From Acidobacteriota bacterium (GTDB lineage Bacteria; Acidobacteriota; Blastocatellia; Pyrinomonadales; Pyrinomonadaceae), in the NCBI GenBank assembly GCA_016718135.1, contig JADKEF010000006.1, positions 186,001 to 250,000 on the forward strand: DNA of 64,000 nt. The letters run 5' to 3'. The notes beneath the pieces were generated by a model that saw only the letters and a program-made list of their open reading frames with translations, was not told the DNA's origin and did no database searches. Within the stretch, counting starts at the first letter, position 1. Each line of letters begins with the position of its first letter. Made by a program: the position numbers and the translations under genes. Positions 7,725 through 17,003 of the stretch are shown piece after piece.

Positions 7725-9158
7725 ATGGCGCGACATCCTGATAGTCAGTCAATCACTAACTATTTAAAAAAGACAATTGATGAACTGATTTCACCTGTAG
7801 AGTCTATTCAAAGGCACCTTTGGAAAACTGGCGAACCGACGCCGGATGGGAGAACTTCGATCTTCAATGAGTTCTGGAACATCGGAGCTTACTTTGCGAG
7901 TATCGAAGGTGGGATCACGATCAAAGAAGCTGCCTTCCTTCAGGATATTCAGGAGGCTCTTTGGGAAGATAACTACCTGGCGTCCCTTGATGAAAGTGGA
8001 CTAAGAGTGTCGTGGGTGGAGGCTTGGAACGAAGTCCTTAAAGAATACGCAGATATATTTGGCAACTTGTGGATCCCGACTACGGTAGATTACTTGCGGG
8101 CTCACGACGAACTTCGCGGTACAGATTATGCCGTTCAGGCAAAGTCCATGTTCCTCCGCTTTGCTACTGCCGTTGTAAAAGCCGATGGACCTCCGTCTCA
8201 TAAAGAGGAAAAAGAATTATCAAAATTTAAGAACCTTCTTTTTCAGCACTCCATTGAGTACCGGCCAGAAGAGCAGTTTGTTAAAGGTAGCGATCCCCAC
8301 TGCAATAGTGAGAATGAACTGACCTCGGAGAGCTTTAACGATATTCTAGTCGAACTTGACTCCCTCATCGGATTGGAAAGAGTAAAATCCGACGTTTCTC
8401 AACTCGTAAACTTTTTGAAGGTTCAAAGAATGAGGGAGGAAAAAGGGCTCGCAGTTCAGCCGCTCTCGCGTCATCTCGTATTTTATGGTAATCCAGGTAC
8501 GGGTAAGACTACCGTAGCCCGTTATCTTTCAAAGATTTACCAGTCACTTAGAATTCTTAGCAAGGGCCACCTAATCGAAACAGATCGTGCTGGCCTCGTA
8601 GCGGGCTATGTTGGACAGACAGCATTAAAGGTTCATGAAGTTGTTCATGAAGCCTTGGGTGGTGTTCTGTTTATTGATGAAGCGTACACGCTAAGCGCCG
8701 GTGGGGAAAATGATTTTGGACGCGAAGCTATTGATACGCTCATCAAGCTGATGGAGGATAACCGCGATGATCTCATCGTGGTAGTTGCGGGCTACACCGA
8801 TAAGATGAGCGCCTTTTTGCAAAGCAATCCTGGCCTGAAATCTAGATTTAATAAGTATTTGGAGTTCGATGATTATTCACCGGAACAACTTGTGGCGATA
8901 TTTGAGTTGTTCTGCAGGAATGGCGGCTATAAATTGAGTTCTACTACACATGACGACCTGACCAGATTGTTTTCTGTTTTATACGAAACCCGCGATGAAA
9001 CCTTCGGGAATGGCCGATTGGCACGGAACTTATTTGAAATGACAATCAACAATCAAGCCAACCGAATTGTTTCACTCTCCCATGTAGATGACGATGTGCT
9101 TTCGACTATTGAGGAAACGGATATTCCGGGAATGGCCGATCTTCAGAATATTCGGTAA
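7725..9158 (+). CDS. CbxX/CfqX-type AAA+ ATPase with N-terminal TerB-like helical domain
   Basis: About 477 aa (an in-frame GTG at 7719 is the alternative start). The C-terminal half is a CbxX/CfqX (rubisco-activase-like) AAA+ module: the LDSLIGLERVKSDV entry motif, Walker A FYGNPGTGKTT, a pore-loop-like AGYVGQTA, Walker B GGVLFIDEAYTL, and sensor and arginine-finger region SNPGLKSRFNKYLEFDDY. The N-terminal ~180 residues are helical; ATAVVKADGPPSHKEEKEL resembles TerB/tellurite-resistance-like modules. The client is unknown. Base composition is more AT-rich than its neighbours, and it sits next to a vapBC pair and a gene remnant, so horizontal acquisition is possible. Confidence 0.85.
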   Translation: MARHPDSQSITNYLKKTIDELISPVESIQRHLWKTGEPTPDGRTSIFNEFWNIGAYFASIEGGITIKEAAFLQDIQEALWEDNYLASLDESGLRVSWVEAWNEVLKEYADIFGNLWIPTTVDYLRAHDELRGTDYAVQAKSMFLRFATAVVKADGPPSHKEEKELSKFKNLLFQHSIEYRPEEQFVKGSDPHCNSENELTSESFNDILVELDSLIGLERVKSDVSQLVNFLKVQRMREEKGLAVQPLSRHLVFYGNPGTGKTTVARYLSKIYQSLRILSKGHLIETDRAGLVAGYVGQTALKVHEVVHEALGGVLFIDEAYTLSAGGENDFGREAIDTLIKLMEDNRDDLIVVVAGYTDKMSAFLQSNPGLKSRFNKYLEFDDYSPEQLVAIFELFCRNGGYKLSSTTHDDLTRLFSVLYETRDETFGNGRLARNLFEMTINNQANRIVSLSHVDDDVLSTIEETDIPGMADLQNIR

Positions 9159-9173
9159 TTCCAAGTGTATGGT

Positions 9174-9237
9174 ATTGATATCCTAGCTCGCTCCATTTTC
9201 CTCTCGTAATATCAGGAAACTTGATCGGCATTGAGCC
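9174..9237 (-). pseudogene. Remnant of a Gfo/Idh/MocA gene 3' end
   Basis: This 64-bp stretch matches 9969-10033, the 3' end of the neighbouring Gfo/Idh gene, in the same orientation, with one gap and a shared identical core of 23 bases. Translated on the minus strand it reads GSMPIKFPDITRGKW, against GSMPIKFPDFTRGKW in the intact protein. Nothing upstream of the tail is recognisable. The intact end and the remnant flank the vapBC cassette as direct repeats. Confidence 0.8.
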
Positions 9238-9286
9238 ATCTCATTCTCTTCCCTTTTCCAAACATCTGCGTTAGCATGAAACGTGT

Positions 9287-9550
9287 ATGCAGACTAAGGT
9301 TTCAACACAAGGAAACGTTCTCTTGCCGGGAGCTATACGACGACAACTTGGCATCAAAGCCGGTGATGAACTTTATGCCGATATTCAGAACGGCAACATA
9401 GTTCTGACACCTGAGCGAAAAGTTAAACGCTCCCGAAAAGCAAATATCGTCACGAGCGCGATAACCGGTCTTCCTGTATTGGATGCTGGTAAGGACGCTC
9501 CCGTTTTGACGAGCGAAATGGTTCGCGATCTGCTTAGCGACTTTCCATGA
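9287..9550 (+). CDS. vapB: VapB/MazE-type antitoxin with AbrB DNA-binding fold
   Basis: 87 aa. The N-terminal ~45 residues match the SpoVT/AbrB swapped-hairpin fold: STQGNVLLPGAIRRQLGIKAGDEL...GNIVLTP. The basic and then acidic tail would bind the toxin. The stop overlaps the PIN toxin ATG by 4 bases, typical of translational coupling. Such antitoxins repress their own promoter; the upstream 50 bp holds no clear palindrome. The module is bounded by direct copies of a Gfo/Idh gene 3' end. Confidence 0.85.
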   Translation: MQTKVSTQGNVLLPGAIRRQLGIKAGDELYADIQNGNIVLTPERKVKRSRKANIVTSAITGLPVLDAGKDAPVLTSEMVRDLLSDFP

Positions 9551-9951
9551 AATATCTGCTCGACGTAAACGCGCTAATTGCTCTTGGGATAAAACAACAC
9601 GAGCACAACCTTCGCGTAGAGAATTGGATCGCGGGATTCTCCGCTAAATCCCGACCGACTTTTACCACTTGTTCGATCACAGAACTAGGCTTCGTCCGAA
9701 TCGTTTCACAGGTTTCCGCCTATTCTTTCACCTTAGAAGACGCTCGGAAAGAGCTTCTGCAGTTGAAACGGTCAACGATCCTAAATTTCACCTTCATCTC
9801 GGATCAAAATGACATTTCGAATCTTCCGGCTTGGGTCAAGTCGCATAAACAGGCGACTGACGGCCATCTGGCGGAACTTGCTAAATCAAATGGTGCAATC
9901 CTTGCGACGCTCGATGAGAACATTTCCGGTTCATTCTTGATCCCAAAATAA
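9547..9951 (+). CDS. vapC: VapC-type PIN-domain ribonuclease toxin
   Basis: 134 aa. The PIN fold starts MKYLLDVNALIALG (Asp6 as first acidic metal ligand), continues with TCSITELGFVRI, and has C-terminal acidic positions in KQATDGHLAELA and LATLDENI. PIN toxins cleave structured RNA, often tRNA or rRNA, with Mg2+. It overlaps the AbrB-type antitoxin gene by 4 bases. Target unknown. Confidence 0.87.
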   Translation: MKYLLDVNALIALGIKQHEHNLRVENWIAGFSAKSRPTFTTCSITELGFVRIVSQVSAYSFTLEDARKELLQLKRSTILNFTFISDQNDISNLPAWVKSHKQATDGHLAELAKSNGAILATLDENISGSFLIPK

Positions 9952-9961
9952 CCTGGTTACT

Positions 9962-11344
9962 CTAAGGGATTGATGTCCTCGCTCCCGTCCACTTCCCTCT
10001 CGTAAAATCCGGAAACTTGATCGGCATTGAGCCCTTGGCGACGGAGATTTCGCTTAATGGGCCCGGAGCGCTCCAAGCGGCGGCGTCGTAGACGTCCATG
10101 TCGGGAACCAGGCCTTCGCGGAAGCATTGGACGAGGCGCCAGCACATTAGGTAGTCCATGCCGCCGTGGCCGCCGAGTTTCCGGGCTTGCTCGCCGACGA
10201 CACGCCAGAGGTTGTGTTCGTACTTTTCTTTGTAGGCGTCTATGGTCTGCCAGCGGTGATCGGCCTTGTCCTTTTCAACGTAAACGCGTGACGGATAGTC
10301 GCGAAAGATGCCCTTCGTTCCCTGTATCAGATTGATCCGGTCGTACGGGCGCGGCGTGGTGACGTTGTGCTGGACCATGATCGAGCGGCCCTTGGCGGTT
10401 TTGATGAGGTTGGTGTTGTAATCACCGGCTTTGTAAACCTCTTCTTGACGGGGATCTTTAGAATCGAGCTTTTCTTTTCGATAATCCTGCAAACCCAAAC
10501 TTCCAGAGCTCATCGCAACCATATAGTCGAATTTGTCGCCCCGATTTATGTCCATGTAATTCGCCACCGGGCCGAGGCCGTGCGTCGGATACAGATTGCT
10601 GTCGCGAAGCGTATGATGAGCACGCCGCCATAAGCCTTCGTCTTTTGTCTCGAATAGAATTGCCCGCAGGTCGTGATTGTACGCCGCTTCGCCGTGTACC
10701 AGTTCGCCAAAAACACCGGCCCGCACCATGTTCAGGATCAGCAGCTCGTCGTAATCGTAGCAGCAATTCTCCATCATCATCATGTGCTTGCGGGTGCGTT
10801 CTGATGTGTCGACGAGTTGCCACAGTTCCTTCATCGTGTACGCCGCCGGGACTTCGCACGCAACGTGCTTCCCGGCATTCAACGCCGCGAGCGATTGCGG
10901 CACGTGCCATTCCCACGGGGTCGCGATATAAACGACATCGATGTCGTCGCGTTTGAGCAATTCCGTGTAACCGCGATCACCTTTCACATAAACCGCCGGT
11001 GCCGGCTGCCCTGCTTTTTCGACGATAGCCTTAGCTTTGTCGGCCTTTTCCTGCACGATATCGCAGATCGCGGTGACCTTAACATTCGGAATATTAACGA
11101 ATTCGCTAAGGATGCTGCGTCCACGCAAGCCCGTACCGATCATCGCGACACGCACCGCATCACGCTTTTCAAACGGCACGCCGATCATCGTTTTGCCAAC
11201 CGGGGCGGGTCCGGCGATCAGTTCGCTGAGAACATTTTCGTCCGAAACGGCTGCTTTTGTCTCAATGCCAAAAAGGCTAAGGCCAAATCCGGCGAGGGCG
11301 GTGTTTCGGAGCATCTCACGGCGCGTTTGTTTGTTTTCGCTCAT
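9962..11344 (-). CDS. Tat-exported Gfo/Idh/MocA oxidoreductase, probable GH109 glycosidase
   Basis: 460 aa. The N-terminus has a twin-arginine signal (TRREMLRNTALAGFGLSL, residues ~7-25), so the folded, NAD-loaded protein is probably sent to the periplasm. The Rossmann domain follows with IGTGLRGRSILSE and TAICDIV, then a Gfo/Idh/MocA C-terminal domain. NLYPTHGLGPVANYM and the Tat signal point to glycoside hydrolase family 109 (NAD-dependent alpha-N-acetylgalactosaminidase type), but substrate cannot be fixed from sequence. A decayed copy of its 3' end lies 0.7 kb further along, beyond vapBC. Confidence 0.88.
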   Translation of the reverse strand: MSENKQTRREMLRNTALAGFGLSLFGIETKAAVSDENVLSELIAGPAPVGKTMIGVPFEKRDAVRVAMIGTGLRGRSILSEFVNIPNVKVTAICDIVQEKADKAKAIVEKAGQPAPAVYVKGDRGYTELLKRDDIDVVYIATPWEWHVPQSLAALNAGKHVACEVPAAYTMKELWQLVDTSERTRKHMMMMENCCYDYDELLILNMVRAGVFGELVHGEAAYNHDLRAILFETKDEGLWRRAHHTLRDSNLYPTHGLGPVANYMDINRGDKFDYMVAMSSGSLGLQDYRKEKLDSKDPRQEEVYKAGDYNTNLIKTAKGRSIMVQHNVTTPRPYDRINLIQGTKGIFRDYPSRVYVEKDKADHRWQTIDAYKEKYEHNLWRVVGEQARKLGGHGGMDYLMCWRLVQCFREGLVPDMDVYDAAAWSAPGPLSEISVAKGSMPIKFPDFTRGKWTGARTSIP

Positions 11345-11450
11345 AGTTTTGTTTTGGTTTGACTAGATATTATTCAATGTTCCGTCGAGTGTAAACCGTG
11401 CGAGCCATCGAATACCTCGTCCGGCGATTTTTGCTATACTCGTTGTTTTT

Positions 11451-12686
11451 ATGGCGACGAAAAACACCTCTTATCCGCGGACAAAGATCAAGATCCTGCT
11501 ACTCGAAAATATATCGGAAGCGGCCGTAAATGAACTACGTGCCGGTGGCTATGCCGATGTGCAAAAGATCAACGGAGCCCTCAGCGAGGCTGAGCTTTGT
11601 GAGGCGGTAAAGGGGGTTCATTTGCTGGGCATCCGGTCGAAAACACAGATCACCAAGAAGGTCATCGAGTCGGCCGACAAGCTACTCGCGATCGGTGCAT
11701 TCTGCATCGGCGTAAATCAGGTCGACCTCGCCGCAGCGACTAAGAAGGGCATCGCCGTTTTTAACGCACCGCACGCCAACACGCGTTCCGTCGCCGAGCT
11801 CATCATCGGCCTGTGCGTGATGCTGATCCGTAAGATCGCTGACAAGAATGCGGCGGCACATCGCGGCGAATGGCTTAAGGAAGCTAAGGGAAGTTTCGAG
11901 CTACGCGGCAAAACGCTGGGCATCATCGGCTATGGGAACATCGGCTCGCAAGTCTCGGCGATGGCAGAGTCGATGGGGATGCACGTCATCTACAATGACA
12001 TCGCAACCAAGCTGCCTCTCGGTAATGCAAAACAGATCCGCGAGCTAAAGGAACTCCTCAAACGATCTGACATCGTCACACTCCACGTACCGTCCGACGC
12101 GACCACGCGTAACATGATCAATGCCGACACTCTCAAAGCAATGCGAAAAGGTGCGATCCTGATCAATCACAGTCGCGGTGACGTAGTCGATCTCGACGCT
12201 TTGAAAAAGGCGATCGTCTCGGGCAAACTCGGCGGAGCTGCCATTGATGTATATCCCGATGAGCCGGAGAAGAACGGCGATCCGTTTTCGTCCGTCCTCC
12301 AGGGTTTGCCAAACGTAATCTTGACGCCGCACATTGGCGGCTCGACGGAAGAGGCTCAAGCGAACATCGGACTCGACGTCACGTCAAAGCTGGTCAAATA
12401 CCTCGAACTCGGCATCTCCGCGGGCTCGCACACAGTTCCCGGCGTCAGCCTGCCGCCACAGGCCGGAACGCACCGCATTTTACACATTCACCGAAACGTT
12501 CCAGGCGTCCTCGGCCAAATAAATTCGCGCCTCTCAAAGGTCGGCATAAACATTACCGGCCAGTATCTCAAGACCAACGACGAGATCGGTTACGTGATCC
12601 TCGATGTCGATTCGAAACTGTCGCAAGAGGCGTTTGAGATACTGAAAGGGATCAAAGGGACGTTGAAGGCTCGCATGGTTTACTAG
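11451..12686 (+). CDS. serA: D-3-phosphoglycerate dehydrogenase
   Basis: 411 aa, the length of the E. coli-type enzyme. Substrate-binding segments IRSKTQITKKV and NAPHANTRSVAELIIG, NAD-binding GIIGYGNIGSQVS, catalytic HVPSD...INHSRGDVVD and TPHIGGSTEEAQ, and a C-terminal ACT domain from about residue 340 (HRNVPGVLGQINS) for serine feedback. It catalyses the first step of serine synthesis from 3-phosphoglycerate. The start ATG at 11451 gives the expected N-terminus. It is monocistronic by appearance. Confidence 0.95.
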   Translation: MATKNTSYPRTKIKILLLENISEAAVNELRAGGYADVQKINGALSEAELCEAVKGVHLLGIRSKTQITKKVIESADKLLAIGAFCIGVNQVDLAAATKKGIAVFNAPHANTRSVAELIIGLCVMLIRKIADKNAAAHRGEWLKEAKGSFELRGKTLGIIGYGNIGSQVSAMAESMGMHVIYNDIATKLPLGNAKQIRELKELLKRSDIVTLHVPSDATTRNMINADTLKAMRKGAILINHSRGDVVDLDALKKAIVSGKLGGAAIDVYPDEPEKNGDPFSSVLQGLPNVILTPHIGGSTEEAQANIGLDVTSKLVKYLELGISAGSHTVPGVSLPPQAGTHRILHIHRNVPGVLGQINSRLSKVGINITGQYLKTNDEIGYVILDVDSKLSQEAFEILKGIKGTLKARMVY

Positions 12687-12745
12687 CCGAATGAGCTTTA
12701 CATTATCAGGGTGCAGAGCTTAGGGTTTAGAGAAAGGGGGCTGGT

Positions 12746-14467
12746 ATGAAGTACGGATTTTTGGCTGGTCACGGTCGTTTTTTATTTTCTCTTCTGCTTG
12801 TGTCGACGCTAGTTGTCTTGCCGCAGATCGCCATCGCTTCGGCTATCGATCGTGTCGCCTATAGAACTCCTCTTTCGCCAGACCAGCGTGTAGTTCAGGC
12901 TCTTTCGCGACTGACTTTTGGAGCCAGGCTCGGCGATGTCGAACGCGTCCGAAAGCTTGGTGTCGACGCTTTTATCGCCCAACAACTTGATCCCGAGAGC
13001 ATCGATGATTCCGCGTTAACAAAGCGTCTCGAAAAGCTGCCAACCCTGAATCAATCGACCCCGACGCTGGCTGAACAATACAATCCGCCAAAGCCGTCGC
13101 CGTCGCCAACGCCGGCTCAAACTGTGGCTACCGCGATGACTAGCGAACCGACGATGACGGTTGAAGCAAAGCCATCGCCGTCACCGACCGCGCCTGCCAA
13201 GCCGACGCCGACGCCAAAGAATCCGCAAATGGTGATCACCGAGCTTCAGCGTGCCAAGCTGCTCCGTGCCGTTTACAGCGAACGCCAGCTCAACGAGGTC
13301 GTCGTCGATTTTTGGGAAAATCATTTCAGCATTTACGGCAATAAGGATGCGACGCGTTGGATGATGACGGCGTTTGACCGCGACGCGATCAGGCCATTTG
13401 CGATGGGACGCTTTCGCGATCTGCTCGGTGCCACGGCGCATTCACCGGCGATGCTCTACTATCTCGATAACCACCAGTCGAGTGTTCTGCGAGAGTACCC
13501 CGCCACGGCGGACAAACCAGCCCGTCGATCGGGCGGAATCAACGAAAATTACGCACGCGAACTGATGGAGCTGCACACGCTGGGCGTGGATGGCGGCTAC
13601 ACGCAGAAGGATGTTCAGGAGGTCGCAAGATGCTTCACCGGCTGGAGTATTCGCAAGCCAAATGAGGAAGGGCTGTTTATCTATAATCCCAATGCTCACG
13701 ACAACGGCGAAAAGATCGTGCTGGGCATCAAGATCCCGGCCAACGGTGGCAAGGCAGATGGTGAACGAGTGCTCGACATTCTCGCCAAACACCCAAAGAC
13801 CGCGAAGTATATCGCGACCAAGCTGTCACGCCGATTCCTAGGTGATAACCCGCCCGCGATCGTCGTCGATCGTGCCGCAAAAACGTTTCTAGCATCTGAC
13901 GGATCGATCACGGAAACGCTGCGTAGTATAATCACTTCACCAACTTTTTTCAGTACCTCCTCGTATCGCACCAAGGTAAAATCGCCATTTGAATTCGTGG
14001 CGTCCTCGTTGCGTGTTACAAATGCCGAGACTGATGCAAATCGCCCCGTTTTTGACTGGATCGCCAAGATGGGCCAGCCCGTATATGGCCGCCTGACGCC
14101 CGACGGTTATCCCGATATGTCGAGCCATTGGCTCTCGTCGAACGACCTGCTCGCACGGTTCAATTTCGCCTCGGCCCTAACGCTGAATACAATCAAAGGC
14201 ACTACCGTCAATACGGAAAAACTCCTCGGCAAACGTGAATCACGGATACCGACTGATTCCGCAAGGGCTCTTATACTAGGCGAAGTATCAGAAAAATCTC
14301 GCCTTGCCTTCAATAAACTCGCCGCCGAACTCGCCAAGGCACCGCCCACGCCCGCGATAATCCCCGTCGGTGCAACAAAACCGCTTGGCCCGGACGCAAT
14401 GGCGAAAGCCATCGACGGACAACTTATCGCTCTCGCATTGGGCACGCCCGAGTTTCAGCGAAAGTAA
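12746..14467 (+). CDS. Secreted DUF1800-domain protein
   Basis: 573 aa with a signal peptide (residues ~1-32). After LSRLTFGARLGDVERVRKLGVDAFIAQQ the chain has a Pro/Ser/Thr-rich insertion (residues ~110-155), then the DUF1800 core: VVDFWENHFSIYGNK, NENYARELMELHTLGVDGGYTQKDVQ, CFTGW. DUF1800 proteins are usually partnered by a DUF1501 protein, but none is present here. An AGAAAGGGGG ribosome site precedes the ATG. The biochemical role of the family is not established; an extracytoplasmic location is expected. Confidence 0.87.
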   Translation: MKYGFLAGHGRFLFSLLLVSTLVVLPQIAIASAIDRVAYRTPLSPDQRVVQALSRLTFGARLGDVERVRKLGVDAFIAQQLDPESIDDSALTKRLEKLPTLNQSTPTLAEQYNPPKPSPSPTPAQTVATAMTSEPTMTVEAKPSPSPTAPAKPTPTPKNPQMVITELQRAKLLRAVYSERQLNEVVVDFWENHFSIYGNKDATRWMMTAFDRDAIRPFAMGRFRDLLGATAHSPAMLYYLDNHQSSVLREYPATADKPARRSGGINENYARELMELHTLGVDGGYTQKDVQEVARCFTGWSIRKPNEEGLFIYNPNAHDNGEKIVLGIKIPANGGKADGERVLDILAKHPKTAKYIATKLSRRFLGDNPPAIVVDRAAKTFLASDGSITETLRSIITSPTFFSTSSYRTKVKSPFEFVASSLRVTNAETDANRPVFDWIAKMGQPVYGRLTPDGYPDMSSHWLSSNDLLARFNFASALTLNTIKGTTVNTEKLLGKRESRIPTDSARALILGEVSEKSRLAFNKLAAELAKAPPTPAIIPVGATKPLGPDAMAKAIDGQLIALALGTPEFQRK

Positions 14468-14488
14468 ATATCGGTTAAGATTTCTCTC

Positions 14489-15508
14489 ATGAAAAGTGTA
14501 AAACTCTCGATCGTAATCGTGGTCGCGACATTCTCGCTATCAGCGACCGCCTTTTCGCAATGGGCTAAGCAGGCGGTCAATACAACTGCGAGCTTTCGCG
14601 GCCTTTCGGTCGTCAGCGAAAAGGTCGTTTGGGTGAGCGGAACGGGCGGAACGGTCATTCGTACGATCGACGGCGGGAAGAACTGGAACGTGATCCAGGT
14701 TCCAGATGCGGCGAAGCTAGACTTTCGTGATATCGAGGCATTCGATGCGGATACAGCCTACATTCTAAGCATCGGGAACGGCGACGCGTCGCGGATCTAC
14801 AAGACTACGGACGGCGGTGAGACCTGGAAACTGCAATTCAAGAATGAAGATCCGAAGGCTTTCTTCGACGCGATCGCGTGTTGGGACAAGGCGAACTGCA
14901 TCGCGATGTCAGATCCGGTCGATGGCCATTATCTGCTTATCTCAACTGTTAACGGCGGCGACAAATGGGATCGGATCGTCAGCAACCAAATGGCCGCCGC
15001 GATCGATGGCGAGGCTGCCTTCGCCGCCAGCGGCACGTGCCTTATCACTCAGGGCAAAACTAACGCGTTCATCGTCTCCGGCGGGAAAGACTCGCACGTC
15101 TTTCGCTCGTCCGACCGCGGCAAAACGTGGACTTCCGCAAAGTCACCAATCATCAGTGGCCCTTCAGGAGCGGGAACATTCTCTATCGCAATGTGGGATG
15201 CCAAGAACGGCGTGATCGTCGGTGGTAATTACGAAAAGCCCGGCGACGCGGGCGGCACGTTAGGATTTTCAAACGATGGTGGTGCGACCTGGAAGCCCGG
15301 AAAAGGACTGAGCGGATACCGCTCCGGCGTCGCCTTCATCGACGCAAAGACGATCGTTGCAGTTGGCACCAACGGTTCGGACATGTCCTCAGACGGTGGC
15401 AAAACCTGGAAAAATCTCGACAAACTCGATTACAACGCGGTTCAGGCCAACGGCAAAAAGGCAGTCTGGGCAGTCGGGCCTAAAGGGCAGGTCGCCAAAA
15501 TGAAATGA
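14489..15508 (+). CDS. Secreted Ycf48/BNR-type beta-propeller protein
   Basis: 339 aa with signal peptide (residues ~1-24, ATAFSQ). Contains repeated propeller blades with Asp-box-like turns: TIDGGKNW, TTDGGETW, SSDRGKTW, SNDGGATW, SSDGGKTW. This is the sortilin/Ycf48/Hcf136-type WD40-like fold, common in secreted bacterial proteins of unknown role. Its ATG lies 21 bases after the DUF1800 stop and its stop overlaps the next ATG by 4 bases, so an operon is likely. Confidence 0.82.
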   Translation: MKSVKLSIVIVVATFSLSATAFSQWAKQAVNTTASFRGLSVVSEKVVWVSGTGGTVIRTIDGGKNWNVIQVPDAAKLDFRDIEAFDADTAYILSIGNGDASRIYKTTDGGETWKLQFKNEDPKAFFDAIACWDKANCIAMSDPVDGHYLLISTVNGGDKWDRIVSNQMAAAIDGEAAFAASGTCLITQGKTNAFIVSGGKDSHVFRSSDRGKTWTSAKSPIISGPSGAGTFSIAMWDAKNGVIVGGNYEKPGDAGGTLGFSNDGGATWKPGKGLSGYRSGVAFIDAKTIVAVGTNGSDMSSDGGKTWKNLDKLDYNAVQANGKKAVWAVGPKGQVAKMK

Positions 15509-15756
15509 CCTACGCCTGGTACGACATTCTCGGCACGGTCGGCGTTACCCTGATCGTGCTAACGTACGTGCTACTCCAGATAGGACGGGTACGGAGCGAT
15601 CAGTTGGTGTACTCGATACTCAATGCGGTCGGAGCTTCGCTGATACTGGTTTCGCTGTACTATAACTTCAACTTTCCGGCCTTTGTAGTAGAATTTTTTT
15701 GGCTGCTGATCAGTTTGTTTGGTATCGGAAAGTACATTTTTCAGCGCAGTCGATAA
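15505..15756 (+). CDS. Small CBU_0592-type membrane protein
   Basis: 83 aa with three hydrophobic segments (DILGTVGVTLIVLTYVLLQ, YSILNAVGASLILVSLYY, FVVEFFWLLISLFGIGKYI). The layout and the LGxxGxxLIxxxYxLxQ beginning match small CBU_0592-family membrane proteins, function unknown. It overlaps the propeller gene by 4 bases and precedes nhaA by 17 bases. Confidence 0.78.
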   Translation: MTYAWYDILGTVGVTLIVLTYVLLQIGRVRSDQLVYSILNAVGASLILVSLYYNFNFPAFVVEFFWLLISLFGIGKYIFQRSR

Positions 15757-15773
15757 GGAGTTTTTTGTAGTAT

Positions 15774-16994
15774 ATGGCTGGAAAACGAAGCGTTAAGTTG
15801 ACCGATTCGTTCAAGGATTTCCTTGAGAATGAGCGGGCTGGGGCGATAGTGTTGATCATTTGTACGGTGGTATCGCTCGCAGTCGCGAATTCTGCCGTTG
15901 GTAGCCGATATATCAGCTTTTGGCATGGATATCTCGGCCCGCTCAGCGTCGAACACTGGGTTAACGACGGCCTCATGGCGATCTTTTTCCTGCTGATCGG
16001 GCTTGAACTCGAACGCGAACTGCTCGCAGGTGAACTGTCCGATCTGAAGCGTGCATTGCTCCCCGTTATCGCCGCCCTCGGCGGCATCGTGGTTCCTGCA
16101 TCCATCCATTATGTCCTAAATAACGGCACCGCGACCCAACCGGGCGTTGGTATCCCAATGGCGACCGATATCGCTTTCGCGATCGGCGTACTGGCGTTGC
16201 TCGGCAATCGAGTGCCTGCTTCGCTCAAGGTCTTTCTTGTTGCCCTCGCCGTGATGGACGATCTTGGTGCGATCCTCGTCATCGCAATATTTTATTCGTC
16301 CGATCTGTCGTTCGCTTATCTGCTCGGATCGCTTGGTATTGCCGCATTACTGCTAATCCTTAATCACGTGTTCCGCGTGATGTCGCTGATCCCATATCTG
16401 ATCGGTGGCTCGTTGATGTGGTATCTGATGTTGAAATCGGGTGTCCATGCGACGATCGCGGGCGTGATCCTGGCATTTACGATTCCCTTTACCCATAAAC
16501 GCGACGATCTCGACGCACCTTCGCAGCGGCTCGAGCATTTTCTGCATAAGCCGGTCGCGTTCCTCATCCTGCCTGTTTTTGCACTCGCGAACACCGGCCT
16601 TGTAATTGGCAGCGAATGGGCTGCTGAACTTGGATCGTCTAACAGTCTTGGAATACTGCTCGGTCTGGGAGCCGGAAAGCCTATCGGGATCCTGGCGGCT
16701 AGTTTCTTCGTAGTTATAATTGGCCTTTGCCGTCTGCCGCTCGATCTGAACTGGAAACATATCTTGGGAGCCGGAATGCTCGGCGGTATCGGATTTACGA
16801 TGTCGATCTTCATTACCAATCTCGCCTTCACTGGCAAGCAGGAGATCATCGATTCGTCAAAAATGGCTATCTTTCTGGCTTCGTTGGTCTCAGCAGTTGT
16901 TGGGCTTACGTTCCTGAAACTGTTCGGAGCACCTAATGTTGATGATACTGATCTTGAGACAATGGATTTTGACGATGAGGAAGCGACCGCTTAA
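15774..16994 (+). CDS. nhaA: Na+/H+ antiporter NhaA
   Basis: 406 aa with about 12 membrane segments. Family motifs: FLLIGLELERELLAGELSD near residue 70, MATDIAFAIGVLALLG near residue 128, and ALAVMDDLGAILVIAIFY with the paired Asp residues equivalent to the E. coli ion-binding Asp163/164. It exchanges internal Na+ (or Li+) for external H+ at alkaline pH. GATAAGGAG lies upstream of the ATG, and the gene follows the small membrane protein by 17 bases. Confidence 0.95.
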   Translation: MAGKRSVKLTDSFKDFLENERAGAIVLIICTVVSLAVANSAVGSRYISFWHGYLGPLSVEHWVNDGLMAIFFLLIGLELERELLAGELSDLKRALLPVIAALGGIVVPASIHYVLNNGTATQPGVGIPMATDIAFAIGVLALLGNRVPASLKVFLVALAVMDDLGAILVIAIFYSSDLSFAYLLGSLGIAALLLILNHVFRVMSLIPYLIGGSLMWYLMLKSGVHATIAGVILAFTIPFTHKRDDLDAPSQRLEHFLHKPVAFLILPVFALANTGLVIGSEWAAELGSSNSLGILLGLGAGKPIGILAASFFVVIIGLCRLPLDLNWKHILGAGMLGGIGFTMSIFITNLAFTGKQEIIDSSKMAIFLASLVSAVVGLTFLKLFGAPNVDDTDLETMDFDDEEATA

Positions 16995-17003
16995 ATTTGA
17001 CCT

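Noticed and set aside
9287..9951. A transposon or integron cassette carrying vapBC
   Set aside because: No transposase, integrase, attC-like site or terminal inverted repeats are seen; only the flanking gene-end copies.
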